Assembly: GCA_022799035.1 (NCBI GenBank)
Contig: JAAWNQ010000022.1
Location: 1-35,601, forward strand
DNA from: Oscillospiraceae bacterium
GTDB lineage: Bacteria > Bacillota > Clostridia > Oscillospirales > Oscillospiraceae
Direction: 5' to 3'
Length of the DNA stretch: 35,601 bases
Shown: positions 7,337 to 16,170 of the stretch, piece by piece
How the letters are laid out: each line of letters begins with the position of its first letter
How positions within the stretch are numbered: position 1 is the first letter of the stretch
Translations under genes and position numbers: made by a program
The notes under the pieces: generated by a model
The model's input: only the letters and a program-made list of their open reading frames with translations
Databases searched by the model: none
What the model was told of the DNA's origin: nothing

Positions 7337-8668
7337 TTATGCTTTTTTGCCTTTCTCCAGGCACAGGCCGATGAGGAAGCCTGCCGCCGCCGGGAGCACC
7401 CAGCCCAGACCGTAGGAATACAGGGGGAGGATCCGGCTTGCCAGGGTGGTGACGGCGGGGACCTCCACCACCCGGAAAAGCTCCAGCACCGCCGCGGCCC
7501 AGGTGAAGACCATGGTCCACTGGTAGATCCGCCGGGAGTGACCAAACAGGTTGCCGAAAAGCCCCAGAAGGATGAGGACGATGGCCAGGGGGTAGAGGAA
7601 ATAGAGTACCGGGGCGGAGAAGGTGATGATCTGGCTCAGGCCGATATTGGAGATCAGGAGGGAGGCCACGCTGAACAGTACCGCCCACTGGGGGTACTTC
7701 AGCCTGCCGGGGAACATCTCCTCGAAGGTCTCGGAGCAGGAGGTGACCAGACCCACGGCGGTCTTCATGCAGCATAGGGTCACCGTGACCGCCAGGATGA
7801 GGGCCCCGGCCGGGCCAAAATAGTGGCGGGCGATGAGGGCGAAGGCGTCGCCCCCGGTGAAGGAGGCGTCGCTGAGCCGGTCGGCGTAGAGCCCGTAGCT
7901 CTGGGCACCCACCAGGGCGGTGGCGGCGTAAATCAGGGCCATAAGGGCCATGCTCACCGCGCCGGATCTCACCGTGCTCACGGCCACCCGGCCCGGCTCG
8001 GTGATCCCAAGCTGGCGGACCGAGCGGATAACGATGATACCGAAGGCAAGGCTGGCAAGGGCGTCCAGGGTGTCATAGCCCTGGAGGAAGCCGGAGGAGA
8101 AGGCGGAGGCCACATAGTCCCCGGTGGGGGGGACGGAGGCCGCCGTCTGTACGGGGCGGACGAGGGCGGTGACCAGCATGATCCCCAGGAACAGGAGAAA
8201 GGCCGGGTTCAGGAATTTCCCCACGGAATCCAAGATCTTGGAGGGCTTCAGGGAGAAGAACAACACTGCCCCGAAGAAGAAAACGGAGAAAATAAGCTGC
8301 CACAGTCCCACCCGGTCCCCAGCGAAGGGGAGCAGACCGATGGTGAAGCTGGTGGCGGCGCACCGGGGGATGGCAAAGAGGGGCCCGATGGTGAGGTAGA
8401 GGGCGCAGGTGAACAGTACCCGGAAGGTGGGGGACACCCGGCCCGACAGGTCCAGAAGGCCCTCGCTGCGGGAGATACCGATGGACATGACCCCCAGGAG
8501 GGGAATACCCACGGCAGTGATGAGGAGGCCCAGCAGGGCGGCGGGCAAATTGCTTCCCGCTTTGGCTCCCAGGATCAGGGGGAAGATCAGGTTGCCCGCC
8601 CCAAAAAACAGGCCGAAGAGCATGGAGCCGATGAGGGTGAGCTGACGGGGGGTAAGTTTCTCATTCAT
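7337..8668 (-). CDS. brnQ: Branched-chain amino acid carrier BrnQ (LIVCS family)
   Basis: A 443-residue inner-membrane symporter importing Leu, Ile and Val with Na+ or H+. About 12 hydrophobic helices. The N-terminal signature LIGSMLFGLFFGAGNLIFP (residues 11-29) is diagnostic for the LIVCS family, and ITSCSETFEEMFP-type loops and the internal helices fit. Start ATG at 8668 with AAAGGAGGG about 8 bp upstream. Its own promoter lies in the gap after the upstream lyase operon's terminator, so it is transcribed separately. In a fermenter of amino acids it would supply branched-chain substrates. Confidence 0.93.
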   Translation of the reverse strand: MNEKLTPRQLTLIGSMLFGLFFGAGNLIFPLILGAKAGSNLPAALLGLLITAVGIPLLGVMSIGISRSEGLLDLSGRVSPTFRVLFTCALYLTIGPLFAIPRCAATSFTIGLLPFAGDRVGLWQLIFSVFFFGAVLFFSLKPSKILDSVGKFLNPAFLLFLGIMLVTALVRPVQTAASVPPTGDYVASAFSSGFLQGYDTLDALASLAFGIIVIRSVRQLGITEPGRVAVSTVRSGAVSMALMALIYAATALVGAQSYGLYADRLSDASFTGGDAFALIARHYFGPAGALILAVTVTLCCMKTAVGLVTSCSETFEEMFPGRLKYPQWAVLFSVASLLISNIGLSQIITFSAPVLYFLYPLAIVLILLGLFGNLFGHSRRIYQWTMVFTWAAAVLELFRVVEVPAVTTLASRILPLYSYGLGWVLPAAAGFLIGLCLEKGKKA

Positions 8669-8698
8669 GAAAGGGACCCTCCTTTTTTTACTGCTCCC

Positions 8699-8727
8699 AT
8701 ATTACCACAAAATGTTTGATTTGGGAA
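8699..8727 (-). promoter_or_regulatory. Probable brnQ promoter
   Basis: On the minus strand TTCCCA, 17-bp spacer, TAATAT (plus-strand 8699-8704), about 30 bp before the start codon. The -35 is weak. Confidence 0.45.
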
Positions 8728-8765
8728 GTATCCTTTACAAAAAGTCTCCATAAATGCAAAAAGGA

Positions 8766-8797
8766 GGCCCCCCGGAGGCATTAACTCCGGGGGGCCA
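8766..8797 (-). terminator. Terminator of the permease / C-S lyase operon
   Basis: GGCCCCCCGGAG-type stem (8766-8777 with 8786-8797). On the minus strand it is followed by TCCTTTTTGC. Confidence 0.75.
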
Positions 8798-8830
8798 GTC
8801 ACAAAAGGGAAGAGAGATAGCAAAGAGGAA

Positions 8831-10045
8831 TCAGGCGTTGAAGACGTACTTGTCCAGCCGGTCGAGAGCCTCCTGAACACGGGAGAGGGGGGAGGCTAGG
8901 TTCATACGGATATGGCAGGGACCGTGGAACCTACGCCCATCCTGCCAGCCCACACCTACGTCCCAACCGGCTTTGATGAGTTCATCCAGGCTCTTGCCGG
9001 TTCGACTGCAATATTCTGTACAGTCTAAGAAGATCATATAGGTACCCTGGGGCATGGCGGCACTGACGCCATTAAAATGATCCCTGACGTACTCGTAGGC
9101 GTATCTGGAATTGCCTTCCAGGACCTGAAGCAGTTCTTCCGTCCAGGTCTCGCCCTCCGGGCTGTAAGCCCCCAGAAGGGCGTGCATGGAAAACACGTTC
9201 ATTTCATTGTAGTGGGTGTTATAGGCTTTAGCGACCACCCGATCCCGGAGAGCCTTATTGTAGATGATGTGGTAAGAGCCGATAAGACCGGCCAGATTGA
9301 AGGTTTTGGAAGGAGCGTAGACTGCTACTGTGTTCTCTCGTGCCCACTCGTTGGTCATCTGGGTGGGAATATGCTGATGGCCCTGGAAGGTGATGTCCGC
9401 CCAGATCTCATCGGAGATGACGACACACTGGTTGGCCTCAAAAACCTCCATAGCTTTTTCCAACTCCCACCGCTCCCAGACCCGGCCGGTGGGATTATGG
9501 GGCGAGCAGAAGATAGCCAGATGGATGTTGTTGGCCTTCAGCTTGGCGTCCATGTCCTCGTAGTCCATACGCCAGACCCCTTGCGCATCCAGCTTCAGAG
9601 GACTATAGATTGAGGTGCGGCCCAGCCCCTCTACGTCTCCAGCAAAGCCCACATAGACGGGGCTGTGCAGCAAAATTTTATCTCCCGGGGAGGAGAAGAT
9701 CTCCACTGCACTGGTGACGCAACCATGGACGCCGTTTTCATAGCCGATGTATTCCTTTTTCAAATCCTTATGTCTGTTACGTTGGGTCTGCCAGCGAATG
9801 ATACTGTCGTAGTATTCCTCCGTAGGGAAAAAATATCCAAACAACGGATGCTGGGCCCGCTTGATGATGGCTTCGGTGACAGTGGGCGCAGTGGCAAAGT
9901 TCATATCTGCCACCCACATGGGTATAAAGTCGAAACCCTCCTTGGGTAGATCCGGCTCGTTGCCCCATATCTTTTTTCCCGCCGAATCAATTGCCAACGC
10001 ATCCTTACCCTGACGGTCAATAATGGACGTAAAATCGTATTTCAT
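8831..10045 (-). CDS. MalY/PatB-family PLP-dependent aminotransferase / C-S beta-lyase
   Basis: A 404-residue fold-type I PLP enzyme. MalY/PatB proteins cleave the C-S bond of cystathionine or cysteine conjugates, giving pyruvate, ammonia and a thiol. Visible family features are FIPMWVADMNF near residue 40-50, CSPHNPTGRVW (Asn184), ISDEIWADI (Asp212) and the Schiff-base lysine Lys247 in APSKTFNLAGL. The C-terminal Arg in HIRMNLASP binds the carboxylate. It lies 18 bp downstream of an APC permease on the same strand, so the permease probably imports its substrate. The start ATG is preceded by AAGGAG on the minus strand. Codon use is less GC-rich than in most flanking genes. The exact substrate (cystathionine, cystine or another sulfur amino acid) cannot be read from sequence. 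Confidence 0.88.
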   Translation of the reverse strand: MKYDFTSIIDRQGKDALAIDSAGKKIWGNEPDLPKEGFDFIPMWVADMNFATAPTVTEAIIKRAQHPLFGYFFPTEEYYDSIIRWQTQRNRHKDLKKEYIGYENGVHGCVTSAVEIFSSPGDKILLHSPVYVGFAGDVEGLGRTSIYSPLKLDAQGVWRMDYEDMDAKLKANNIHLAIFCSPHNPTGRVWERWELEKAMEVFEANQCVVISDEIWADITFQGHQHIPTQMTNEWARENTVAVYAPSKTFNLAGLIGSYHIIYNKALRDRVVAKAYNTHYNEMNVFSMHALLGAYSPEGETWTEELLQVLEGNSRYAYEYVRDHFNGVSAAMPQGTYMIFLDCTEYCSRTGKSLDELIKAGWDVGVGWQDGRRFHGPCHIRMNLASPLSRVQEALDRLDKYVFNA

Positions 10046-10063
10046 AGCGAAAATCTCCTTCGG

Positions 10064-11443
10064 TTAGCCCTCTGTCTCAGAGTCGACCAGAGCGCGCTGA
10101 ATAGTTTCCTGTTTACGGGCGGCCAGAACATCGGGTGAGACCCACTTCATCTTCAAGGTGATAAAGGGGAGTAGGAGCGTTACCGCGATTTCACCTACGC
10201 ACAGAGCGGCAGCTCTGGGGTTCAGGTTGATGAACAGGTTATATATAATCATAATGCCAAAAACGCTACCGGCCACCGAGCAAATATTCCAGAGCCATTT
10301 CGGGAAGCGAAGGCCACGCTTTTCCCACAGCTCCGGATACAGCTTGGGCAGTCGCAGACAGTAGAGATTCATGAAAATATTCAGGATCATGGTGGGGATC
10401 ATAGTGTTGCCGACGACACCTTCGATATCCAGGCCGGTCACCAAGGGGATCAGGCTGACAGCATACAGCACCAGATACATCACCCAGGGATAGCCATCCT
10501 TTGTGATCCTGGTGAAGACGGAGGGCAGCCAGCCATCCTCTGCTACCCGCAGAATCGGGGTGCGGAGATAGGCCATAACCCCCAGCATAGTGGAGGCCAC
10601 GGCGCAGATACCGCCGCCCATTACAAAAAACACATACAGTCCGCGGGGCAGGATCGCCTGAGCAGTGACGCTGATATTCTGGTGCGCCACTTGCTCATAA
10701 GGCAGGATACCGCTACCCACATAGCCCATCAATGCGTAGACCACGGCAACGACGGCAGTGGCGAGGATCGAGGCCAGGGGAATGTTGCGCTTGGGGTTTT
10801 TGGTGACACCGCCCATGGAGATCATGGCGGAAGTGCCCATGCAGGCAAAGGACATCATCGACAAAGAAGCCATGAAGCCGCCGAAACCGCCGCGCCAAAA
10901 TCCGCCGTCCGCGTTGGAAAAGAAGCTGACTGGATTCACCTGGGGAACGCCGAACAGAATAAACATGCTCAAAGATACAATCAATGCGGCGGTGATTAGA
11001 TTCTCGATCAGAGTTAACACCCGGGTGCCGCGGATTGTGCACACAAACCCCAACGTCAAAACCAGCACTGAAAACGGGGTCCGGAAATTACTGACCTGAG
11101 GCCATAGCTGTTCCACAAACTGTGTGATGGCCAAGGAGTGGCCCGCCAGCACAAAGGCGGATGCGATTTGGAACCAGGCCGACACGCCGGTGAGTAACGG
11201 GGGGAAGACCATAGATCGGGCAGCGTAGTCGCCGCCGGGCAGTACGAACATGGAACCGAACGCCAGAGAGTTCCAGAAGGCCAACAGCATATAGACACAA
11301 CCAAGGCTACACACCAGCACAATGGAACGGCCACCGTAAGCAATGCCAGAGCCCATCATAATAAAGATGCCGGTACCGATGCCACCGCCGATACATAGCC
11401 CTATCAAATTGAGTAGCCCCAACTTCTTCCCTTTTTCTTCCAC
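10064..11443 (-). CDS. APC-family amino acid permease
   Basis: A 459-residue polytopic transporter, about 12 TM helices. The first helix carries LIGLCIGGGIGTGIF, the APC-superfamily substrate-binding unwound helix (GxG motif). The start is GTG at 11443 because AAAGGAGGAA lies about 8 bp upstream. The open frame continues to 11515, but that extension would run through the Shine-Dalgarno site and a large palindrome. First gene of a two-gene operon with the MalY-type lyase, suggesting import of a sulfur-containing or other amino acid that the lyase degrades. The leader contains a 30-bp palindrome, and a promoter is seen at 11553-11581. Base composition is less GC-rich than the surroundings. Confidence 0.88.
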   Translation of the reverse strand: MEEKGKKLGLLNLIGLCIGGGIGTGIFIMMGSGIAYGGRSIVLVCSLGCVYMLLAFWNSLAFGSMFVLPGGDYAARSMVFPPLLTGVSAWFQIASAFVLAGHSLAITQFVEQLWPQVSNFRTPFSVLVLTLGFVCTIRGTRVLTLIENLITAALIVSLSMFILFGVPQVNPVSFFSNADGGFWRGGFGGFMASLSMMSFACMGTSAMISMGGVTKNPKRNIPLASILATAVVAVVYALMGYVGSGILPYEQVAHQNISVTAQAILPRGLYVFFVMGGGICAVASTMLGVMAYLRTPILRVAEDGWLPSVFTRITKDGYPWVMYLVLYAVSLIPLVTGLDIEGVVGNTMIPTMILNIFMNLYCLRLPKLYPELWEKRGLRFPKWLWNICSVAGSVFGIMIIYNLFINLNPRAAALCVGEIAVTLLLPFITLKMKWVSPDVLAARKQETIQRALVDSETEG

Positions 11444-11474
11444 AAAAATTCCTCCTTTTTCTATTTGTAGTGCC

Positions 11475-11504
11475 TGAAATAAGAGCGGGCCCGCTTTTAT
11501 TTCA
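11475..11504. repeat. 30-bp near-perfect palindrome in the permease leader
   Basis: Two 15-bp arms meet without a spacer, centred between 11489 and 11490 on GCGGGC|CCGC. The only mismatch is 11483/11496, which can form G-U in RNA. It lies 17 bp upstream of the ribosome site and about 50 bp downstream of the promoter. It is either a repressor operator or a stable leader hairpin. Confidence 0.85.
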
Positions 11505-11552
11505 CAAGTTGACAAAAAGAATAACCCACAAAATAATTTAAGGACTTAACTA

Positions 11553-11581
11553 TTTATACCACAAACAGTATGAGACCGCAA
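11553..11581 (-). promoter_or_regulatory. Promoter of the permease / lyase operon
   Basis: On the minus strand TTGCGG (plus 11576-11581), 17-bp spacer, TATAAA (plus 11553-11558). It gives a leader of about 100 nt containing the palindrome. Confidence 0.6.
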
Positions 11582-11641
11582 GACTTTTGTTTATCTTTGT
11601 ATGTTAAGACAAAGTTGAGAGGAGATTTTTGTCTATAATAT

Positions 11642-11674
11642 ATAAAAGGGAGGGCGGCAAGGCCGCCCTCCTCA
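11642..11674 (-). terminator. Terminator of the marR-type gene
   Basis: Stem AGGGCGGC / GCCGCCCT (11651-11669, loop AAG) extended by G-C pairs. On the minus strand it is followed by CCCTTTTATA. Confidence 0.8.
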
Positions 11675-11685
11675 TTGCCTTCTGG

Positions 11686-12237
11686 TTATTTGCTTTTCTC
11701 TTCGCCTTTCCTCAGCAGCTCCACATACCGCTCCAGAGCCTGGAACATGGTCTCGATCTCCTCAAAGGACAGTCCGTGGAGCAGGGTCTTCACCGTCTTG
11801 ACGGTGTCCTCCACGTCGTACCGCTTGTGCTGGTCGGAGGCTCGGAGGCCCTTCTCCGTGGGGTGGAGGTAGAAGACCTTGCCGTTGTCCGGGGCGTTCT
11901 CCCGGGTGACCAGCTCCTTGGCCATGAGCCGCCGCACCGTCTGGCTGGTGGCGCTTACCGACCGGTCCCAGGCGGCGGCCAGACCGGTCACCGTGGAGCC
12001 GGGGTGGTCGCAGATGTCGGTGAGGACGTGGGCCTCCAGCATGGTGAGCTCCACCTCGGAGGTGTAGTTGTGGCGCATGTTGATATAGTCGTTGTAGCCC
12101 AGGACGAACTGGTAGATAATGTTCATCTTCTCGTCCAGGGTCTGGAAGGAGCGGTACAGCTCCTCCCGGGTCATACCCTTGATATCCCAATATTTTGGGG
12201 AGTTCAGGTCGGCAAGGGTCTTGATCTCATTTCCCAT
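11686..12237 (-). CDS. MarR-family transcriptional regulator
   Basis: A 183-residue winged-helix DNA-binding protein, longer than the usual ~145 because of an N-terminal extension (about 35 residues, TLADLNSPKYWDIKGMTREE). The winged helix spans roughly residues 65-135: LTMLEAHVLTDICDHPGSTVTGLA, then the recognition helix SVSATSQTVRRLMAKELV and wing NGKVFYLHPTEKG. C-terminal helices (LSFEEIETMFQALERYVELL) form the dimer interface. MarR dimers typically repress nearby transport or efflux genes and release DNA on binding a small phenolic or other ligand. Its neighbour downstream is the permease/lyase operon, whose promoter region is a candidate target, but a terminator separates the units. Start ATG with CCGGAGGA 6 bp upstream. 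Confidence 0.88.
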   Translation of the reverse strand: MGNEIKTLADLNSPKYWDIKGMTREELYRSFQTLDEKMNIIYQFVLGYNDYINMRHNYTSEVELTMLEAHVLTDICDHPGSTVTGLAAAWDRSVSATSQTVRRLMAKELVTRENAPDNGKVFYLHPTEKGLRASDQHKRYDVEDTVKTVKTLLHGLSFEEIETMFQALERYVELLRKGEEKSK

Positions 12238-12272
12238 AAAAAGTCCTCCGGAAATCCTCTTCCTTTTTGCTT

Positions 12273-12301
12273 ATGGTAGCATAGAAACAAAAAAAGCGCA
12301 A
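12273..12301 (-). promoter_or_regulatory. Promoter of the marR-type gene
   Basis: On the minus strand TTGCGC (plus 12296-12301), 17-bp spacer, TACCAT (plus 12273-12278). It is back-to-back with the rny promoter. Confidence 0.5.
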
Positions 12302-12329
12302 GCAAATCTCCTTTCCCATCGGAAATACC

Positions 12330-12358
12330 TTGACAGAAAAGCGGTTGAGACTTAAAAT
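12330..12358 (+). promoter_or_regulatory. Promoter of rny
   Basis: TTGACA (12330-12335), 17-bp spacer, TAAAAT (12353-12358); a strong sigma-A-like promoter giving a ~90-nt leader with a hairpin at 12375-12400 (AGGGAGG / CCTCCCT). Confidence 0.8.
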
Positions 12359-12453
12359 ATAAACGGTGCATTTTAGGGAGGCGCGGGACGTGCCCTCCCT
12401 TACTTATGGGATTTGTCCCACTTAAAAATAAAATGGAGGTGTAAAAGCACGAT

Positions 12454-14001
12454 ATGGAATTCAATCTGCTATGTGTGATCGTCGGCGTGGCGGCCCTGCT
12501 GGTGGGCGTTCTGGCCGACAGTGTGTACCGTAAGAACGTATCGGAAAAGAAGCTGGGCTCCGCCGAGGAGGAGGCCAAACGGATCCTGAACGAGGCCATC
12601 AAGACCGCCGAGAGCAAGCGGCGGGAGGCCGCCGTGGAGGCCAAGGAGGTGGTCCTCACCGCCCGCAACGAGTGGGAGAAGGAGGAGAAGGAGCGCCGCA
12701 GCGATATCCAGAAGCAGGAGAACCGCCTTCAGCAGAAGGAGGAGAACCTGGACAAGAAGACCGAGAACCTGGAGAAGAAGGAGGAGAGCCTCCAGAACAA
12801 GCTTGCCGAGCTGGAGCAGACCAAGGAGGAGATCGAGGGGCTCAAGGCCAAGGAGATGGCCGAGCTGGAGCGGATCTCCGGCATGACCGCCGAGGAGGCC
12901 AAGGACATGCTGGTAAGCCAGTTGGAGGCCGAGGTCATCCACGAGTCCGCCGCCAAGCTCAAGGAGGCGGAGATCCGCTATAAGGAGGACGCCGACAGCA
13001 TGGCCCGGGAGATCATCTCCCTCGCCATCCAGCGGTGCGCCGCCGACCATGTGGCCGAGGCTACCGTCAGCGTGGTGCCCCTGCCCTCCGACGACATGAA
13101 GGGCCGGATCATCGGCCGGGAGGGCCGGAATATCCGCACTCTGGAGACCCTTACCGGGGTGGACCTGATCATCGACGACACCCCCGAGGCCATCACCGTG
13201 TCCTGCTTTGAGCCGGTGCGCCGGGAGATCGCCCGGATCGCCCTGGAGCGGCTGATCCAGGACGGACGTATCCACCCCGCCCGTATTGAGGAGATGGTGG
13301 AGAAGGCCAAGCGGGAGGTGGATGCCACCATCAAGGCCGAGGGCGAGCGGGCGGTATTTGAGGCCAACGTTCACGGCCTCCACCCCGAGCTTGTGAAGCT
13401 GCTGGGCCGGATGAAGTACCGCACCAGCTACGGACAGAACATTCTCAACCACTCCCTGGAGGTGGCCCATCTGGCGGGGCTCATGGCCGCAGAGCTGGGG
13501 GTGGACGTGAACACCGCCAAGCGGGCGGGCCTGCTCCACGACCTGGGCAAGGCCATCGACCATGAGATCGAAGGGGTCTCCCACGTGGCTATCGGTGTGG
13601 AGTTGGCCCGGAAGTACCATGAGAGTGAGGAGGTCATCCACGCCATCGAGGCCCACCACAACGATGTGGAGCCAAAGACCTTGGTGGCGGTGCTGGTCCA
13701 GGCCGCCGACGCGGTCTCCGCCGCCCGGCCTGGGGCGAGAAGGGAGAACCTGGAGAACTACATCAAGCGGCTGGAGACCCTGGAGGGCATCGGCTCCAGC
13801 TTCGCCGGGGTGGAGAAGTGCTTTGCCATCCAGGCGGGCCGGGAGATCCGCATTATGGTGGAGCCCGATAAGATCAGCGAGGATCAGATGATCCTGCTGG
13901 CCCGGGATGTGGCCAAGAAGATCGAGGACGAGATGGAATACCCCGGTCAGATCAAGGTCAATGTGATCCGGGAGACCAAGGCTGTGGATTACGCGAAGTA
14001 A
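12454..14001 (+). CDS. rny: Ribonuclease Y
   Basis: A membrane-anchored endoribonuclease that initiates mRNA decay in Firmicutes. 515 residues, full family length. Order of parts: N-terminal TM helix ([18 protein letters not shown], residues ~4-22); a long charged coiled coil (~25-195, rich in KKEENL repeats); a KH RNA-binding domain with [15 protein letters not shown] near residue 216; and an HD phosphohydrolase domain with metal-binding His332 region ([11 protein letters not shown]), LLHDLGK near 359 and AIEAHHND further on. Start ATG at 12454 with GGAGGT upstream. Monocistronic: its own promoter and a terminator immediately after. Codons are rich in C-ending forms, as expected for a well-expressed gene. 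Confidence 0.97.
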   Translation: MEFNLLCVIVGVAALLVGVLADSVYRKNVSEKKLGSAEEEAKRILNEAIKTAESKRREAAVEAKEVVLTARNEWEKEEKERRSDIQKQENRLQQKEENLDKKTENLEKKEESLQNKLAELEQTKEEIEGLKAKEMAELERISGMTAEEAKDMLVSQLEAEVIHESAAKLKEAEIRYKEDADSMAREIISLAIQRCAADHVAEATVSVVPLPSDDMKGRIIGREGRNIRTLETLTGVDLIIDDTPEAITVSCFEPVRREIARIALERLIQDGRIHPARIEEMVEKAKREVDATIKAEGERAVFEANVHGLHPELVKLLGRMKYRTSYGQNILNHSLEVAHLAGLMAAELGVDVNTAKRAGLLHDLGKAIDHEIEGVSHVAIGVELARKYHESEEVIHAIEAHHNDVEPKTLVAVLVQAADAVSAARPGARRENLENYIKRLETLEGIGSSFAGVEKCFAIQAGREIRIMVEPDKISEDQMILLARDVAKKIEDEMEYPGQIKVNVIRETKAVDYAK

Positions 14002-14018
14002 GAAGTAAAAGAAGAAAA

Positions 14019-14057
14019 ATCCTCCGTTTCCAACTGGAAACGGAGGACTTTTCTTCT
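14019..14057. terminator. Bidirectional terminator, left edge of the AT-rich islet
   Basis: TCCTCCGTTTCC pairs with GGAAACGGAGGA around a 5-nt loop. A-rich on the left and T-rich on the right. Confidence 0.9.
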
Positions 14058-14062
14058 TTTAA

Positions 14063-15841
14063 CTAATCTAATTCTGCCAAGACTTTGTCAACATCAATAA
14101 CTCGGTCAGAAGTATACACAGTGGGGATGGAATCTTCAAAATCATCAGCTAAGTGATGAAAAGTATTTAGATTAACTAAAACTGTATAACTTCCTCTTTT
14201 TTGAAGGCCCAAAGAATTCATAGCACTATAATATATAGCAATTCTCTGAATTTTGTATGTACCATCTTTTGATGGGACAGTATTAGCCCAGATATTATAA
14301 ATTTGAAGAGTGTCAGGAAATTTTAGACTCTTTTGCAAGGTTTTTGCAGCGGATTCTGCCCAAAAGTAGTCTAAGAAGTCTTGAGAATCAACGGATACGT
14401 AGCATTGAGCACTTACACCATTTCCGGTGGTGGCGGTTATGGTAGCAAGGCCTGATTGTTTTCCAGTCACGGTTCCATTATTATCAATCTCAACAAAATC
14501 AGTAAAATTGGATGTCCAAGTAAGTTCTGTTCCACGATTGGCATTAGCAGGTTCAATTGTTACAGGTATGGTCCAAGTGTCATCTATTAAAACTGTGCAC
14601 ATCATTGGCAAAGAAATGGAAACTGGGAAAATGGGAGCTGTCATGGTAAATTGCTTTCTTAAACTTTCATTCACCATACTGCTAAGGATTACAGAGACCT
14701 CAGCTCGTGAGATATTTGCATTTGGGTTAAAGGTACCGATGGAATCTGTTCCAGAAATAATTCCTGCCCGATATAAAAGATAGACTGCTTCATAATAATC
14801 ACTTTCGGCAGTGATATCAGGAATTGCACTATCTTCAATTTCATTTATCATAGGTAGGGGGAAAGTATTTACGATAATATAGGCAAACTCACTGCGGGAA
14901 ATAGGAGTATCATAGGTCATATAGGATCCCTCAATAAGTTCTTTTTCTAATGCATAATCTACATAAGGTTGATACCAAGGAGTTTGCTCTTGAAATTCGT
15001 AATCATTTGCGTAATATGTGCTATGCAGTCTGGAAGCGATTGTAATGGCTTCCGCGATGGAGATATTTCCACTGGGATTGAACGAAGAATCATTTGTGCC
15101 GACCATCAGACCGTATTCAAAAGCAGCCTTGACCTGATCTGTGAACCATGTGTCGGAAGGTACATCCGCAAATTGACCGGAAATATAGCGATTCCTCTTT
15201 TTGAAGTTTTCAATACCAATAACCTTTTCCTTTTGACCCAACTCTCCAATTATAAATGTTAATGGGTTGTCGTCCCAATATGAATTAATTTCAAGAACTT
15301 GGAGAATAGGTTCTATGGGAAAGTACATCATATTTTCCTTCCAGATAATGGAGGGGATAGAATCTCCCTGAAACTCTATATTTGTATCCACCAGTGCAAA
15401 TTGTTTTTCGTTTATAGTAATGTTAAAAAAGTTAGTCAACATATCTAAAGAAATTGCTATATCATTTTGAACACGGGGATATATAGGTTCAGCAAGGGTA
15501 TAATCCATGTCCATTATTTCTACTGTGAGATTTTTCTCACCTTGAGAATCTTCAGGAAAATTAATGTTCATTCCACTTTCAAGTAGCAGAGGAAGGGGTA
15601 GATACAAGACATTTCCATAGAGCAAACTGGCGGGAATGATATGTTGGGTATTGTCAGTTTCAATTTCGATGCTTTCACCAGAAACTGCCATTTCTAAATC
15701 ATTAATAAATATGTTGACTGCATTGATCTGTGGGGAACTCTCCCAGGCCGATGAAGGTGGAGCACCAATAGAAACCAGCATTATGCAGATTGAAATGACA
15801 AGAATTAATCGGGGATTTATACCGATATGTAGATGTTTCAC
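14063..15841 (-). CDS. Secreted SLH-domain protein with Big_2 and stalk-like N-terminus
   Basis: A 592-residue exported protein. Signal peptide at residues 1-32 (LILVISICIMLVSIGAPPSSA). Residues ~40-215 hold two repeats like the copper-amine-oxidase-N/'stalk' domain (short strands with YLPLPLLLE and YFPIEPILQVLE). SLH repeats follow at about 223-400 (FADVPSDTWF, a degenerate middle one, and FNPNANISRAE). Then a Big_2 domain at ~415-490 (TSNFTDFVEIDNNGTVTGKQSG) and a C-terminal ~100-residue domain I do not recognise (AAKTLQKSLKFPDTLQIYNIW...). The SLH repeats sit in the middle, unlike the C-terminal SLH of the protein at 1-1632. GTG start at 15841 with AAAAGGAG 7 bp upstream; 22 bp after the preceding gene, so last gene of a three-gene operon. 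Markedly AT-rich codons. Confidence 0.82.
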   Translation of the reverse strand: MKHLHIGINPRLILVISICIMLVSIGAPPSSAWESSPQINAVNIFINDLEMAVSGESIEIETDNTQHIIPASLLYGNVLYLPLPLLLESGMNINFPEDSQGEKNLTVEIMDMDYTLAEPIYPRVQNDIAISLDMLTNFFNITINEKQFALVDTNIEFQGDSIPSIIWKENMMYFPIEPILQVLEINSYWDDNPLTFIIGELGQKEKVIGIENFKKRNRYISGQFADVPSDTWFTDQVKAAFEYGLMVGTNDSSFNPSGNISIAEAITIASRLHSTYYANDYEFQEQTPWYQPYVDYALEKELIEGSYMTYDTPISRSEFAYIIVNTFPLPMINEIEDSAIPDITAESDYYEAVYLLYRAGIISGTDSIGTFNPNANISRAEVSVILSSMVNESLRKQFTMTAPIFPVSISLPMMCTVLIDDTWTIPVTIEPANANRGTELTWTSNFTDFVEIDNNGTVTGKQSGLATITATTGNGVSAQCYVSVDSQDFLDYFWAESAAKTLQKSLKFPDTLQIYNIWANTVPSKDGTYKIQRIAIYYSAMNSLGLQKRGSYTVLVNLNTFHHLADDFEDSIPTVYTSDRVIDVDKVLAELD

Positions 15842-15863
15842 TTTGCTTTCTCCTTTTCAACTG

Positions 15864-16169
15864 TTATCCAATGTTATCCAGAGCGCAATCGCAACAGAGT
15901 ATTAGATTATCCCAACAATCCTGAAGATCCACACCGTTACTTTTGTTTAGGAACTTACTACTATCTATGATAAAATCAAATATCTTTCCGCATTTTTCAC
16001 AGGTTTCAAAATATACGCCGTCAACTTCGTCTTCTATTGCTTGTATAGCACAACTTCCACATAGACTTTTTCGTATATGCTCATAAGATAAAAACCGCAT
16101 ATCACCATCAAATTCACTCTCAGCATCTGACAGTTCAAAGTCTTCTCCGCACCATTCACAGGTAGGCAA
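15864..16169 (-). CDS. Small acidic Cys-rich protein with four CxxC-type motifs
   Basis: About 101 residues. The TTG start at 16169 is inferred: GGAGGAGG lies about 10 bp upstream, and the start comes one base after the TAA of the preceding gene, a coupled arrangement. A further-upstream ATG at 16205 would sit inside that gene. Cysteines are grouped as CEWCGEDF near the N-terminus, CGSC near residue 40, CEKCGKIFD near 60 and CCDC near the C-terminus, i.e. two split treble-clef/ribbon-like zinc sites. No signal peptide, so cytosolic. Function is unknown. Its place between a small acidic protein and an exported SLH protein suggests a regulatory or assembly role in that operon, which is inference only. 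Confidence 0.65.
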   Translation of the reverse strand: MPTCEWCGEDFELSDAESEFDGDMRFLSYEHIRKSLCGSCAIQAIEDEVDGVYFETCEKCGKIFDFIIDSSKFLNKSNGVDLQDCWDNLILCCDCALDNIG

Positions 16170-16170
16170 G

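Noticed and set aside
5988-7775. Open frame of 595 codons on the minus strand
   Set aside because: Shadow of the duplicated membrane protein and the brnQ end; Pro/His/Gln-rich and crosses a bidirectional terminator.
11625-11650. dif-like sequence (CTATAATATATAA)
   Set aside because: Only one arm resembles a XerC site; the XerD arm does not match, and it merges into a terminator stem.
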